From positions 161,642 through 225,641 of the forward strand of contig NTMA01000065.1 in assembly GCA_002917075.1 (NCBI GenBank): DNA of 64,000 bases, written 5' to 3'. Source of the stretch: Hawksworthiomyces lignivorus. Its lineage: Eukaryota > Ascomycota > Sordariomycetes > Ophiostomatales > Ophiostomataceae. The position numbers were made by a program, and so were the translations under genes. How positions within the stretch are numbered: the stretch's first letter is position 1; each line of letters opens with the position of its first letter. Below the pieces are notes generated by a model that did not search any database, was not told the origin of the DNA, and saw only the letters and a list, made by a program, of their open reading frames with translations. This document shows, in pieces, positions 1 to 13,538 of this stretch.

Positions 1-1226
1 TTGTACTCCAACTCAAATCTATGAACGTGCCCAAAATCGACATCTTTCCCTTCCCAACACCACCAGACCGCCAAAGCCTCGCACGCGCTGAGAAGCTGCT
101 CAAGTACATCTCCGCGCTCGATCCCACCGGCAGAGTCAACGAGCGTGGCCGGTTGATGTCTGTATTTCCGCTGTCGCCGCGGTTTGCCAAAATCCTCATG
201 GTAGGACATGTGGAAAACTGTATCCACTACGTTATTGCTCTGGTAGCCGGCCTATCTGCGGACGAGATCTTTGTTCGGCCCACCGCCGCGATTCCCCAAG
301 GGTCTGCAAAGAGCGAAGAAGAAGCGGCTCTGCGTGAAGAGAATGGCTACATCCGAACACAAGCAGACGTGAAGAAAGACGAAGAGCGGAGACGCGTCTC
401 AGAGCTCTTCAAGAAGGTGCACCGCCAATTCTGCTCGTTGGATCCGAAATCGGACGCTGCAAAGCTGCTCCAAGTCGTCGGCGAGTTCTCCCACGAGCCT
501 ACCGAGTCGTGGTGCAAGGGTCACTTTGTGCACTTCAAGGCCCTCCGCGAAGTACAGAAAATGAGGCGACAGATTACCAATCTGCTGCGGACCAACCTAT
601 CGGCGCACTCGCAGCTGGTGTATCAGGAACGGCTGCCTCGTCCCACAGACCAGCAGGTCACCCTGATCAAACAGATGGTCGCCTCTGGCTTTCTGGAAAA
701 CGTGGCGATCCGCGCAGACGCGTCTCCAAACCCACCTGAGATGCTGCGGAAACCACGCCGAGCTATTGATGTGCCCTACCTCCCGCTTTTTCCGCTTGAC
801 ACGGCAACAGCTGGTTCGCCATTTGTGTACATCCACTCCTCATCACCGATGGCACACCTCTCGGTGTCTGAGTGTCCACAGTATGTGGTATATTCTCACC
901 TGCAGCGTTCTGCTGGGTCAACGCCCCGACAGATTGAGGGAGACAATGGCGACGGTAGCACCCAGATTCCAAAGATCCGAATGCGCCCGCTCACAGACAT
1001 ATCCGGTGGGCAGTTGGCTGGGCTGGCTCGTGGTACGCCGCTCTTATCGTATGGCAAGCCCATCAAAGAGACGTACCTCTCGCCAGACGGCCTGGAGCGT
1101 GAGTGCTGGGTCGTACCATACCTGCGGTCTGAGGACGGCGTGCATGGGTTGGGGTGGCCGTTGCCTGCCATGAAAGTGAGACAGCGGAAGACACCTGGTA
1201 GAGGGTGGGAGGTTGTGCAGAAGTAG
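1..1226 (+). CDS. DHR1: C-terminal part of DEAH-box RNA helicase Dhr1/Ecm16 (DHX37 family); 5' end outside window
   Basis: The reading frame is already open at base 3 and runs to TAG at 1226, so the window enters the gene about 400 residues before its end. The helicase core (DEAH box, motifs I-VI) lies upstream and is not visible. The visible part starts with the conserved stretch FPFPTPPDRQSL, followed by the winged-helix/ratchet (HA2) region with LMSVFPLSPRFAKIL, then an OB-fold-like C-terminus ending GWPLPAMKVRQRKT. This order matches the tail of Dhr1/DHX37, the nucleolar ATPase that displaces U3 snoRNA from pre-18S rRNA during small-subunit assembly. That role is family knowledge; only the tail is seen here. 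The methionine at base 21 is internal, not the start. No intron is needed in the visible part. A related DEAH helicase is possible but the tail fits DHX37 best. Confidence 0.88.
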   Translation, partial: VLQLKSMNVPKIDIFPFPTPPDRQSLARAEKLLKYISALDPTGRVNERGRLMSVFPLSPRFAKILMVGHVENCIHYVIALVAGLSADEIFVRPTAAIPQGSAKSEEEAALREENGYIRTQADVKKDEERRRVSELFKKVHRQFCSLDPKSDAAKLLQVVGEFSHEPTESWCKGHFVHFKALREVQKMRRQITNLLRTNLSAHSQLVYQERLPRPTDQQVTLIKQMVASGFLENVAIRADASPNPPEMLRKPRRAIDVPYLPLFPLDTATAGSPFVYIHSSSPMAHLSVSECPQYVVYSHLQRSAGSTPRQIEGDNGDGSTQIPKIRMRPLTDISGGQLAGLARGTPLLSYGKPIKETYLSPDGLERECWVVPYLRSEDGVHGLGWPLPAMKVRQRKTPGRGWEVVQK

Positions 1227-1651
1227 GCCCTTCATCTGTACTGATACACTGGAATCTAGATAAAATTAAGAGTCATTGGAATAGAAAAGCTTGATTTTTT
1301 TTGGGCCTACATCATATATCAATTTTCTAAGCAAGTTTCGCATACTAAAAGTTATTTTCCGCGTATATATATGTTTTGATATAATTTTTGTCCTTGCACT
1401 GTCTGCATGAGAGAAGGTGTATTCGTATGCTGTTTATAAAGTATAGAAAAAAACTCCGGGTATCGAAAATCTAAAAGAGAATAAAATTCAAGTAAAGAAT
1501 ACAAAAGATCCATTTTTTACACCATGCCCATGCTTTTTCCTTGACCTTCTTATGGCAGTTCCATTCTTCCTTCGCCATCCCTTTAACTTGGGTATAATAT
1601 GACGCCCCCGACCAACCAAATAAAACGAGAGTTAGGTCCATACGCGGCTGA
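1227..1651. other. Convergent intergenic region (DHR1 / MED6 3' ends)
   Basis: AT-rich spacer of 425 bp between two genes that end toward each other. It presumably holds both 3' UTRs and polyadenylation sites. I see no gene or repeat in it. Confidence 0.6.
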
Positions 1652-2718
1652 TTAGGACGCCGCTGTAGGCCCTTTGCTCTTTCGCCTCTTGGGCTTCGTG
1701 GGTGTTGTTGTGCCGCTTGCTTTCCCACCAGCCTTGGTGCTGCCGGTCCCATCCTTTCCATCCTTGGCGGTGCCTGATGGTGCTTTGCTGGCCTCTTTGC
1801 CATTGTTCGCTTTGGTGACGATCGGACGCTTTGCACCGCCCGCTATCGTGATGTGAAACTCGCCTGGGCGGCCCGAGATCGGCTGCTCGTCCATGTACTC
1901 GCCGCCATACATCATATGAATGGCGTAGGACTCCTCAGCGAGGCGGGGATCCAAGAGCTCGGCTTCGTCCAGCGAAATCGACGTCACACCTTCTGTGGTA
2001 GCAGCCGCTGTCACATCCTTCGTAGCGGGTTGATCGACAGCCATGGCATCTTGATCATCTTCCTCGTCTTCGTCCTCGTCGTCGTCCACGTCGACATACT
2101 CGTCGTCGTCCTTGTCATTGGTGTCGTACACATGGCCACGAGCAGGCGTCCAGGTCTGCATGCTGCCCATAGCCGGAAAGGCCTTGCTCAGCGCGACGGC
2201 CATTGAGGCCTGCAGTTGCATCAGCACGGGCTCTCCCAAGTCACTGGGACAATTGGAAAAGAAAAGGGAAGAACAAAGGGGAGGGAACGCACAATTCGCG
2301 AGCTGAGGACATCTGCCAGTGTCGGCGCCTGGTAGATATTGTAGCCGACCACAAAGTAGTCCGCATAGACGGTCAAGTCGTCGGGCTGGCCGTCGTTGCG
2401 CTTGCGCCGCAGCTGCTTGCGGATGACCCACACGCCCGTGCCCGTACCCGGGGCCATCTCCGCAGGCGCCTGGTGGACGATGTACTCGACGCCGGACATG
2501 CTCTTGAGGAAGTCCTCGAAGCGGTCGCGCGTGGCCAGAATGGGGAACATGCTGGCGTTGTGCAGGGCCTGGTTGTAGACGGTGTTGTTGTTGGACGTCT
2601 TGTCGAAGTAGGGGGACCGCATGAAATAGAACAGCACCGAGTTGGAGTGGATGCCCTGCATCTCGTCGGCCGCGGCCGGGTCGCTCCATTGGAGCTCGTC
2701 CAAAGCTTTGTATGACAT
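1652..2718 (-). CDS. MED6: Mediator complex subunit 6
   Basis: Two exons (2293-2718, 1652-2230) with an intron at 2231-2292 give 334 residues. The start is the ATG before YKALDELQW; upstream in-frame sequence lacks homology. The N-terminal MED6 domain (about residues 7-150) shows the family signature: SVLFYFMRSPYFDKTSNN, then VEYIVHQ, VWVIRKQ and ADYFVVGYNIYQAPTLADVL. Downstream come a strongly acidic run (DDDEYVDVDDDEDEDEEDD) and a Lys/Gly/Thr-rich tail. Med6 sits in the Mediator head module and links activators to RNA polymerase II (family knowledge). The intron donor is the uncommon GTGCGT, so the splice site is inferred from phase and homology; the acceptor used is the AG directly before CCCGTGCTG. 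It shares a 337-bp divergent promoter region with the MMtag gene. Confidence 0.93.
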
Positions 2719-3055
2719 TGCGGGTGGTGGTGGTGGTGGTGGTGAGGCCGTGGGTATGGTGGCCGTTGCATGAAAGGACGACGTCTTTGACGTGGGCACG
2801 ACCGAATTGGGAGGGGGGGGGGAGGTGCCGCAAAGCACCACTAGAGCTTCTATTATATTACGCGCTAAGCAGCTCGCGTGTGCCAACTCTGAAGAACAGG
2901 ACGAAGAAAGATTACGTAATACTCCAACACCACGCCAAAACTCGTTTGATTGAGGCGTCGACGGGAAGAGAACTCTCATATTCATTATCACCACTTCGAT
3001 CATTCTCTTAAATTAGCGAAACTAGCCACTACTGTCTTGGCGCCAACGAGACGAT
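2719..3055. promoter_or_regulatory. Divergent promoter region MED6 / MMtag gene
   Basis: Only 337 bp separate the two start codons, so both promoters and 5' UTRs must share it. A CCACC-type run lies next to the MED6 start and a run of G at about 2812-2821. No specific factor site is claimed. Confidence 0.55.
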
Positions 3056-4132
3056 ATGGATTTAGTCTCAACTGTCCGAAAACAGGGGTCTCGCGGCGGC
3101 GTCAACTTCAGCTGGGATGACGTCGCCACCTCTGCCCACCGCGAGAACTATCTTGGCCACAGTCTCAAGGCACCCGTCGGTCGCTGGCAGCAGGGGCGTG
3201 ATCTCACTTGGTATGCAAAGGAGAAGGAAGATGACGGAGCCGACGGGCAGGAAGCCCAAGAGACCGACGAAGACGCAGCGCGCCGCGAAGAGCTGCGGCG
3301 CGTCAAAGAGGCCGAGGAGGAAGCAATGGCGCGGGCGCTGGGTCTGCCGCCAGGCATGCGGCTCGGCGGAGGAGGAGGGATTCCAGGCGAATCAGGCACA
3401 GGAGCAAATGCGGTAGTTGTCCCCGCGGGGCAATCGCGGATCCCAATACCTCCAGCTGCAGCCGACGACGGAAGAAGGAACAGAGACCGAGACGATGACC
3501 GAAGAAGAAGACATGGGGACAGAGATAGGGATAGGGACAGGGACAGAGATCGAGGCAGAGAGTCTCACCATGGTCACCACGAACACCACCGGCGGCGGTA
3601 CCGCGATCGTCATGATGAAGAGCCAAGCAGCAGAGGTGGCGAAGATGGCGAGGAACGTGGTCGACACCGCAGGCAGGGCCGTGACAATCACCACGGACAA
3701 CGACGCCGTGATGATCACCTCCGCAGCCATGACCGAGACTATGGTGGCCGCTACCGCAGACGGGACAGCTCAAGTGACCGCCGAGACGACCGAGATAGAC
3801 AGCGAGAGCGGAGCCGGAGCCCAGAAGGGCGCCAAGGACGACGAGAGGACCGCAGACGGAATGACCGCACTGATGGCGACAAGCCAGAAAGAGATGGTGA
3901 CGACGGACCAAGAAACACTAGCAGAGACCGTGGTTCAAGATACGAACAAGAAGGGAGAGAAGGCCACAGAGAAGACAGCAGAGAGCGCGGTCGGCGGGCC
4001 CATGACTACCAGCGCCAGGGTCCTCGTCATCGCTCTCGGAGCCGGTCACCGAGAAGAGCCCCAAGAGGAACTGAGAGACAATACCGGAACAGGAGTCGAA
4101 GTCGGAGCGACAGTCGAGGAAAGCCATCTTAA
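3056..4132 (+). CDS. MMtag-domain protein with long RS/RD/RE-rich tail
   Basis: Single exon of 358 residues. Residues 1-58 ([20 protein letters not shown] and, further on, [18 protein letters not shown] and DLTWYAK) match the conserved N-terminus of the MMtag family (multiple myeloma tumour-associated protein 2, also called kinase phosphorylation protein). A short Glu/Arg helix-like segment follows, then from about residue 140 a low-complexity Arg/Asp/Glu/His/Ser tail with RS and SRSRSRS dipeptide runs near the C-terminus. RS tails of this kind occur in nuclear pre-mRNA processing proteins, so a nuclear RNA-related role is inferred; the molecular function of the family is not established. The tail is open in another frame too (3417-4148), which I regard as a composition artefact. 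Confidence 0.85.
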   Translation: MDLVSTVRKQGSRGGVNFSWDDVATSAHRENYLGHSLKAPVGRWQQGRDLTWYAKEKEDDGADGQEAQETDEDAARREELRRVKEAEEEAMARALGLPPGMRLGGGGGIPGESGTGANAVVVPAGQSRIPIPPAAADDGRRNRDRDDDRRRRHGDRDRDRDRDRDRGRESHHGHHEHHRRRYRDRHDEEPSSRGGEDGEERGRHRRQGRDNHHGQRRRDDHLRSHDRDYGGRYRRRDSSSDRRDDRDRQRERSRSPEGRQGRREDRRRNDRTDGDKPERDGDDGPRNTSRDRGSRYEQEGREGHREDSRERGRRAHDYQRQGPRHRSRSRSPRRAPRGTERQYRNRSRSRSDSRGKPS

Positions 4133-4512
4133 GCAGTTCTGGCACTAAAAGTCCCAATTCTTTTTTTTATTTTTTATTTTTTTTAAAAAAAAAGCATCAC
4201 ACAACAAATCGTCGGAATTTTTTTGATGTATCATAAATGAATCTACGAGATCTGTATTTCACCTAGCAACCCTAGGAGCCTCGTTTCAAAAGTCGCTCTT
4301 TCACATCTTCGTTTGCACAGATTGTCCAGGCCGTCTTGTCCTAAGAAGCATCTCGTGAAGTTTGCATGGGATTAGACCTTTGGTCGTTACACGTATCAAA
4401 GGCGATTAAATGTATTATTTATTTTAAATTCTAGCTGCATTTTTCAATGGCCAGTATCTATATATATACAAAGTAGTTCACTTCCCCGTACTACTTATAT
4501 TTTCTACCTGCA
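4133..4512. other. Convergent intergenic region
   Basis: 380 bp, AT-rich, with a T-rich tract followed by an A run at about 4161-4192. It holds the 3' flanks of the MMtag and TRS120 genes. No gene is visible. Confidence 0.6.
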
Positions 4513-7500
4513 TCAATTCGCATCTCTAACAAGAAAATGGCACGGCGTGCGCGAGTGCCAGATCCGCCGCTCGCGGGGACCTAGCATGGCATCCATGAGC
4601 TGCGTCTCCGTGTTGGAGCGCGGCCGGCCGGACTGCCTCTTCTTCTCCTCCAGCTGCTGCTGGGCGACCTCGTCCTTGGACCGCGGGACCCACAGGCGCG
4701 TCTCCTCGACGGACGCGGTGACCTCGAACTCGCCGCGGCAGAGGGCGGTGACGCCGACGCGGACCTCGGTGGTGGCGCGGGCGTCGAGCAGCGGCAGGGT
4801 CTGCTGGAGGGTGCCGTTCCAGGCGAGCTTGCGGGTGAAGTCGAGGGCGACGTTGAGCGGGCGGTGGCACAGGGCGGGCATGAGGCGCAGGGTGGGGTAG
4901 ATGGGCTGGGCGGTGCGGTTGGCGATGCGGACGCGCAGCTGCACAAAGTCGTCGACGGCGACGGCGCGCGCCGGCTGGTCCGCGCCGGTCTGGACCACGG
5001 CCACGTCGATGCCCACCTCGTCGACCTTGATGGCCTCGATCATGCGCGACGTGAGCCGCATGCTGCGCAGCTCGATGCTGCCGTGGCGCTGCGTCGCGTC
5101 GGACGGCGGCGGCGGCGGCGGTGACGGCTGCAGACCCGCCGACGACGCAGGGGAGGGGAGTGCTGGGGTGGCAGAGATCGCACTGGACGACGTCGACCAC
5201 GTGCCCCGCAGCGCGTCGAGGATCTTCTCGCGGTACCAGAAGGCCTCGCGGTTGGCCCGCTCCATGTCGGGCGAGATCTTGCCGGTGCTGACGACGAACT
5301 GGCGCTGGCGCGACGGGTTGAGCGCCGGGATGGACGCGTGCGGGTCCTCGAGGTAGATGCGCCGCAGCGGCACGATGACGCGGCTCGTGTTGCCCGGCAG
5401 GATGTGCTCGGTGACGACCACGTCGCTCTCCACGGCCAGCTGCACGCGCATCTGGCTGGGCCACGCGTTGCGCAGGTCCAGCAGCAGCAGGCAGTACTTG
5501 TCTTCGGCCACCAGGTCGCCGTCTGCGTCGGCAGCGGCGTCGTCGTCCTCGCCGTCGGCGCGGTCGCCGCCGCTGGCACTACCGCTGGCCCGGTGCACCC
5601 GCTCCCAAAGCGGCTTGGGGATGCCGCCGTGCAGCGGCAGGACGTCCATCCGCGCCACCTCGATGCTGGCGTTGACCGTCACGGTCAGGTGCAGCGACAC
5701 CTGGCGCGTGTAGAACTTGGTGGCCACCTCGTCGGCCGGGACGCCCAGGTGGGCGTAGTCGACCTGGATGGCCCCGCTGGTCAGGCCCGGCTTGCCGAGA
5801 ATCTCAAACTCGAACGTGGCCGTCTCCCCGGGGCCGATGTAGCGCCTGCTCTTGCCGCTCGCGGCGCCGGCGTCTTTGCGCTGCCGCAGCCGCAGCGCCT
5901 GCTTCTTGGCCAGGATCAGCTCGTACTCGTACAGCTCGGCCGGCGACGCGTCGCGGTTGCCGAGCGCCGCCTGCACCGACGCCTGGGTCGAGTCCTGGAA
6001 GGAGAAGAGCAGGAAATCCACGGGCGTCGTCTGCGAGAGGTTCTGCAGCGTCACGGAAAACACCTGCCGCTCGCCCTCCAGCACCATGACCGACGACTGC
6101 GGCAGCGTCGTCGACTTTACGACGACCATGGGCTGCGGCGGAATCACGTTCAGCGAGATGTGCTCGGCCTTGAGCGAGGGCCCCGCCACCAGCGGCAGCG
6201 ACGGCGACGCCGGCACGTCCGTGGCCTGCGCGCCCGCCGAGAGCACATAGGGCGCGGCGCCAATGCGCTTGACCTTTTCTTCGCGCTCGGGGGACCACGG
6301 CTGCGGGAAAATGGGGAACCGCCGCTCGCGGCAGCCGCGCACGCGCACGACGGCACCCGTCACGTGTAGTGCACCGGCTGCCCTGGGCAGGCCGGCGACC
6401 TTGACGATCTGCGTCCGATACGGCCCGAGGATGGTGCTCTCCGCGTAGGCTTCAAAGTCCGCGCCGTCCGTCTCGAGCTGGACGCTCTCTATTTCCACTT
6501 CGATATCGTAGGGGTTCTGCAACGTCAGCTTGAACGTGGCCGGCTCCTGCGCGACCAGGATCTGCTCCACGGCGGCCTTTGCCGACGGCTTCAGGAACGA
6601 GTTGTGAATAAACGGGTCCACGTCCTGCGACGTCCGCGCCGCCGCCTTGCCGGGCAGCTCGCTCTTGGTGTGCGCGACCGGCACGCAGGGCGGCGGTGCC
6701 GGCTCGAGCTTGACGCCGCGCACCAGAAACTCGTCCCAGTATTCGGCCACCATTTCGCCGAAGCCCAAGCGCCGCGACAAGCTCGACGTCTTGGCAATGT
6801 TGGTGACGAGGCGCACCTGCTCGTCCTTGGAGATGATGGGTGCGGCGTCCTCGCGGCGCGGGCCTGGGGCGGTGCCGCTCCCAGCCGTCCGGAGCAGGTC
6901 GCTCGAGAACTTTAGCACGCCCGCAAAGTCTGGGAGCGCCTCAGAGAAGTTGATGCACGCCCGCAGCAGGTTGAGCTTGGCAGCCGGCAGGCCAAAGAGG
7001 CGAGACGTAGCCTGCGCGCGAATGCGGGCGGTTGCTGCGGCATCGGAGTCGTCGATGTCGGACGACGGTGCTGCCGATGCCGCCGCCGCCGCCGCCGCCG
7101 CCGCCGTGGACGACGGCTTGGTGGGGTCGAACTCCACGACGCCGTACGTCTTGAGCAGCATGCCGAGGAATGCGTCCACGCCCGACTCGATGTCGCCCTC
7201 GGCCAGGTCAAGCGCGGCAGCACCGTTGGTGTGGCCAGAGTGCACGCCGTTCTGGGTCACCAGCCCTGCCGCCGGGTGGATGCCCATCTCGGCGGCGCCT
7301 TTTGTGCGCGCCTCGACGAGGCCGCCGATCAAGACGGAGATCAGCTCGCGCACGACCATGGCCTTCTTGCGCTGGTAGCCGAGGCGGCCGAGGACGGACG
7401 CGATGCCGCTCAGAATGACGATGCGGTCCACCGTCGTCAGCAGCTCCGTCGTGGACGAGGGGAACGCGCGGAAGAGCGTGCTCGTGATCTGCGCGCGGCT

Positions 7501-9190
7501 AGGCACGACGGCCAGCCGCGGCGACGTGGACAGGATCTTGCCGGCGCCGCCGACCTTGCCGTCCACGACCATCTCGAGAAACTGGCGGCCCACGACGCCG
7601 TCGGCTGCGTGCAGGGCGGCCGTGATGTTGCAGAAGCGGATCGTCGCCTCTGCGAGCGGCAGCGGGGGCAGGTGCTCTCCGGATATGCGCGCGTAGAGCC
7701 CGGATATGCGGTCCAGCAGGTCGGGGAGAGCCAGCTGGAAGTGGCGCAGCCACCGGGGCTGGCTCGGGTTGGCTTTTTCTGCGGCCGCCTCCTGCGCGGC
7801 GGCGGCGGCGGCAGCGGCGGATCCCTTTTCGGGCGGCGGAAGACACACAGTGGGCACTTGAAACTCGATATCGGCCCAGGACAGCAGCAGCAGGCAGATG
7901 ACAATCAGCTCGAGCGCCTTGCCGTGCCACAGGTGGTCGTTGATGGAGCGCGACACGATGGCCCCGTCGATGAGCTCCTTGAGGGCGTCGGTCCAGCGGC
8001 CTGCCTGCAGGTACAGCGACGCCACCACAATGGTCACGCGACTCTTGCCCTTATTGCGCCAGCGCTCGTTGAGCCCGCCGGGGCCGAAGCCCTGCACCGA
8101 GATGCGGTCCTGGCTCTGCGAGCGGTGGCCGTCGCTGGTCTCCAGAGGCGACGTGGCCCGGTCGGGGCTGGACATGCTGCTGCCGCCTCCGGCTGCTATG
8201 TCGTCGAACGTGGTCGCAGGGCCGGAGAGGCCGCTGCGCACAGGGGTTGAGGGACGACCCGGTGTGGACCCGGCGCTGCCGGACCCAAACGACGTGGCGC
8301 CCTTGAAGGGGACGGGCATGGACATGCGCGCCTGGGACCGGTCCAAGGACGAGATGCCGCTTGCGGAGCTGGACCGGTGGGTCGGGAGCGTATACTGCGA
8401 GTTGCGGCGCGAGACCGTGGCGGAGCTGCCTGGGTCGTCAAAGCCGGACCCGCTGGGGTGTCGAAACGCAGAGGCCGACTGGCCCGGAGACTCAATGTAC
8501 GACATGGCCTCAAACGACCGCGCCAGCGTGTTCATCTCGGCGAGCAGCAGGGATGAGACGTCCGCCATCACCGTCTTCATGGTGGTACGCTTCGACTGCT
8601 CGACGGGGGGGACAGTCGCGATGCCCTCAGGAATCGGGATGCTTGGCGCATCCGGGGTGGGCACGTAGTCGAAGATGAGCACGCGGTGAACGAGCACCTT
8701 GGTGTAGGTGTCGCGGAGCTCCTCCAGCTCCTGGTAGAGGGTGCGGATGTTGCGCTCTTCGACGGACCGGCCGCCGGCCGACTGGCGCTTGTTGCCGAAA
8801 GCGACGCTCCCGATCGTGGCGCCATCGGCCAGGGCCAAGATGACGAGCGGCTCGCGGTAGAGATCGAAAGGAGACAGGGCCAGGTGGGAAGGCTGGGGCA
8901 CGTGCGTGGTGAGGTCGTAGAATATGACGCCAGCTGGAAAGGCGAGGGGGTTGAACATGTCTAGACGGTTAGTGCCAGCAAAAACATAGACTGAAAAGCA
9001 ATCCTGCGCGGTTGAACCTACTCCGATTTGGCCGGCTGTCGGCAGTTATGTCGCGCAGCTGGACAGCATGTTCGCTGTTGAGCCGCTCGATGAACGACGC
9101 AAAACGGTCGCGGCGGACGGGGCCGATGGGGAGGACCAAGACCTTGACCTGTGCCGGCGAGATAGGGAGAAAGGGGTCGGACCGCGGCAT
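4513..9190 (-). CDS. TRS120: TRAPPII complex subunit Trs120 (TRAPPC9)
   Basis: Two exons (9022-9190, 4513-8960) with a 61-bp intron (8961-9021, donor GTAGGT) give 1538 residues. The join restores the conserved segment DSRPNRNMFNPLAFP. The N-terminus (PAQVKVLVLPIGPVRRDRF, later FYDLTTHVP) and the C-terminal beta-rich part ending RIWHSRTPCHFLV are typical of Trs120. The protein is a component of TRAPPII, the exchange factor for Rab11/Ypt31-type GTPases at the late Golgi (family knowledge). Low-complexity inserts include a Ser-rich stretch around residues 200-360 and two alanine runs, which is common in filamentous fungi. A possible 5' UTR intron lies upstream (9212-9519: GTGAGT donor, AG acceptor), but joining it would not keep a reading frame, so the start is placed at the ATG before PRSDPFLPIS. 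Confidence 0.93.
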
Positions 9191-9870
9191 CTTGGGCGCC
9201 AGGCGCTGGCCCTAAGGCGCAAAAACACTTTGTATTAGGCTTTCCAAGTAGCGACTGGACTGGGAAGATGAATGCAGAGAGAGAAGCCAAGCTATGCTAA
9301 AGGAGGCATATCGAGGATGCCAGCGAGCGACGGAAAACGGAGAAGAAGAGGAGGACAAAAATGAGTGCTAGAGCTTGATTTCAAATGGGAAATGGCTTCA
9401 CATTCAACACAGATCAATAGAGACAAAAGATAACACAGTGAGAGTTGCTGCAAGAAGAGATTCTCGAGGGGGCGCGACGTGGACTTTTGCGATGAGGTCG
9501 CAGAAAGGTGCCAACTCACCGCGAAGTCGACTTGCCCATACTGATCGACGGTTTAGCACGTGGCCCGAGCGTTGGGGGGGGCCAGGCAGTTGTTTTAGGA
9601 GGCTTCGCTATGGGATTCTAGCGTAGTAAGCTTAGGGGGTCCATGCCCCTGAAAGGTACTTATAGTGCTCCACACAGGCTATTCGCCTTCTGTAAATAAA
9701 TACGGTACAGTAATAGAAGAGCTCTTCGTGGCACGCTACGAAACAAAATGTCGAGGCAAAAGCATTGTTTCTTTCTTTTTACAAATCCAAAGTTCCTGTA
9801 AATTGTATCGTGATTCTGATCTACCCGGTAGAAATTGCGGCCGCCCTAATCCAGAGGGCATACCCGACCT
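9191..9870. other. 5' flank of TRS120 and 3' flank of DUF2264 gene
   Basis: 680 bp. On the minus strand a GTGAGT at 9514-9519 and an AG at 9212-9213 would define a 308-bp leader intron of TRS120; this is a guess from splice-site look alone. The remainder (9560-9870) shows nothing recognisable. Confidence 0.35.
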
Positions 9871-12230
<2,360 letters not shown>

Positions 12231-13538
12231 GGTGAGAGGATATTAAGACAAGGCAATTGTTAGATGCGAGCACGATGCAGTCACAGGTAACTACTATCCA
12301 ATTCGGTTCTTGCTGGGAAGGAAGATGAGGCGTTTGGGGAAAAGGCAGAGGATCAAGAAGAACACAACGAGGACAGAGAGAAAGCGATTGGATGATACAG
12401 AGATCTGAGAGGGGAAAAGAGGAGGAGCGGGAACGAGACGGCAGAAACTGTCTGAAGGGAGACGCCTCAAACGGCAAGCTTTTGCTTGTGTGAGGAGCTC
12501 TTATATCAACGATGTTATATCAAAGAGGGGGGGATGGGTCGTGTCCTGTTCCCGTCTCTCGTGTATTGTCAGAGGCCTGGCCCTTTTCTACTTGGGTGAA
12601 GATATTAAATGAGCTCCGATATCCAATTCCGCGCCGAAAGGTGTACACCCGTCCGATCTACAATATAAATAGACATGCACGTCTCGTACACCCAGACTCG
12701 CTCCAAACCTTTTTCTCGTGGCTTATCCTGGGCTTCTCGCTTCTCTGAATTATACCGAGCTGCGCGTGGGGTTCGCAGTCCGATTTTAGCTCCGGTTGAT
12801 CGGGCCACTATTTGGGGCACATCTTGGACTAAAAAGGAGAGCATCAAACCCTCTTTCTGAACTTAGACGGACTTTTGCCGGTAGAGTCGGTGCAGAAGTG
12901 GGTAGAAAGAATGGGGAATAGGATGTTTAGTTGGAGGTTTGAGTCCTCTCATGATTGGCGGCTAATTGTTATCCCCATGGCGCAAGCGTGAAGGAAACGG
13001 TCGAGCTAAAAGGAGAGAGAGCTGCTAACGACGGAAAATTCGAGGTTCCCAAGCCAAGGGGATACTCTGGGATTAAAGAGAGGAAGAAGAGGGGGGCAGC
13101 GAAGAATGTGTGTCCAGCGGGTTTGGATTGGAGAAGTGGTGGAGAACAGATAGACGTGCACAATTTTCAGCAGAAAAAAAAAAAAACATGTAAGATGCGG
13201 CTAGAATGCCATGTACTAGAAATCGAGCAGCCCGGCTGAGAGGCATTTACGGGAGGACCGCTTTCTTGGGCGAAACATAGTAGCGGAACATTTTGATAAT
13301 GCTGTTGTGATCACCATAGTAGACGTCATTGTGTCATATATTGCAGATTTGTGCCGGTATGCTGTATAATACTGAACTATCGACTGGTATATAGAACCTT
13401 TCCATACCTCCTTGCTGTGATTTGGCCATGACTGCCCTGAAAAGAAGACGCCGGTCCTCAGTCCCTCTCAAAAACGCCGCGAAAATGCCCAAGAAACTTT
13501 TGAAAGCAGCATAAACTACGCATCGAGTTCGCTCTTCA
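12231..13538. other. Intergenic, no gene seen
   Basis: 1.3 kb between the DUF2264 start and the HUS1 end. It contains purine-rich stretches (12310-12480, about 13060-13105) and an A run near 13173. Small open frames on both strands have no recognisable protein features. Confidence 0.5.

Noticed and set aside
3417..4148. 243-codon frame inside the MMtag gene
   Set aside because: It is the shifted reading of the Arg/Asp repeat tail, giving Thr/Glu-rich nonsense; the conserved MMtag N-terminus is in the other frame.
5338..6369. 343-codon plus-strand open frame (and similar frames at 7231-8250, 10024-10872)
   Set aside because: They are antisense to TRS120 and DUF2264 exons, Arg/Ala/Gly/His-rich and without motifs; treated as shadows.
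9212..9540. Extra first coding exon of TRS120 (ATGGGCAAGTCGACTTCGCG followed by GTGAGT)
   Set aside because: Joining it to the acceptor at 9212-9213 breaks the frame into TRS120; kept only as a possible leader intron.
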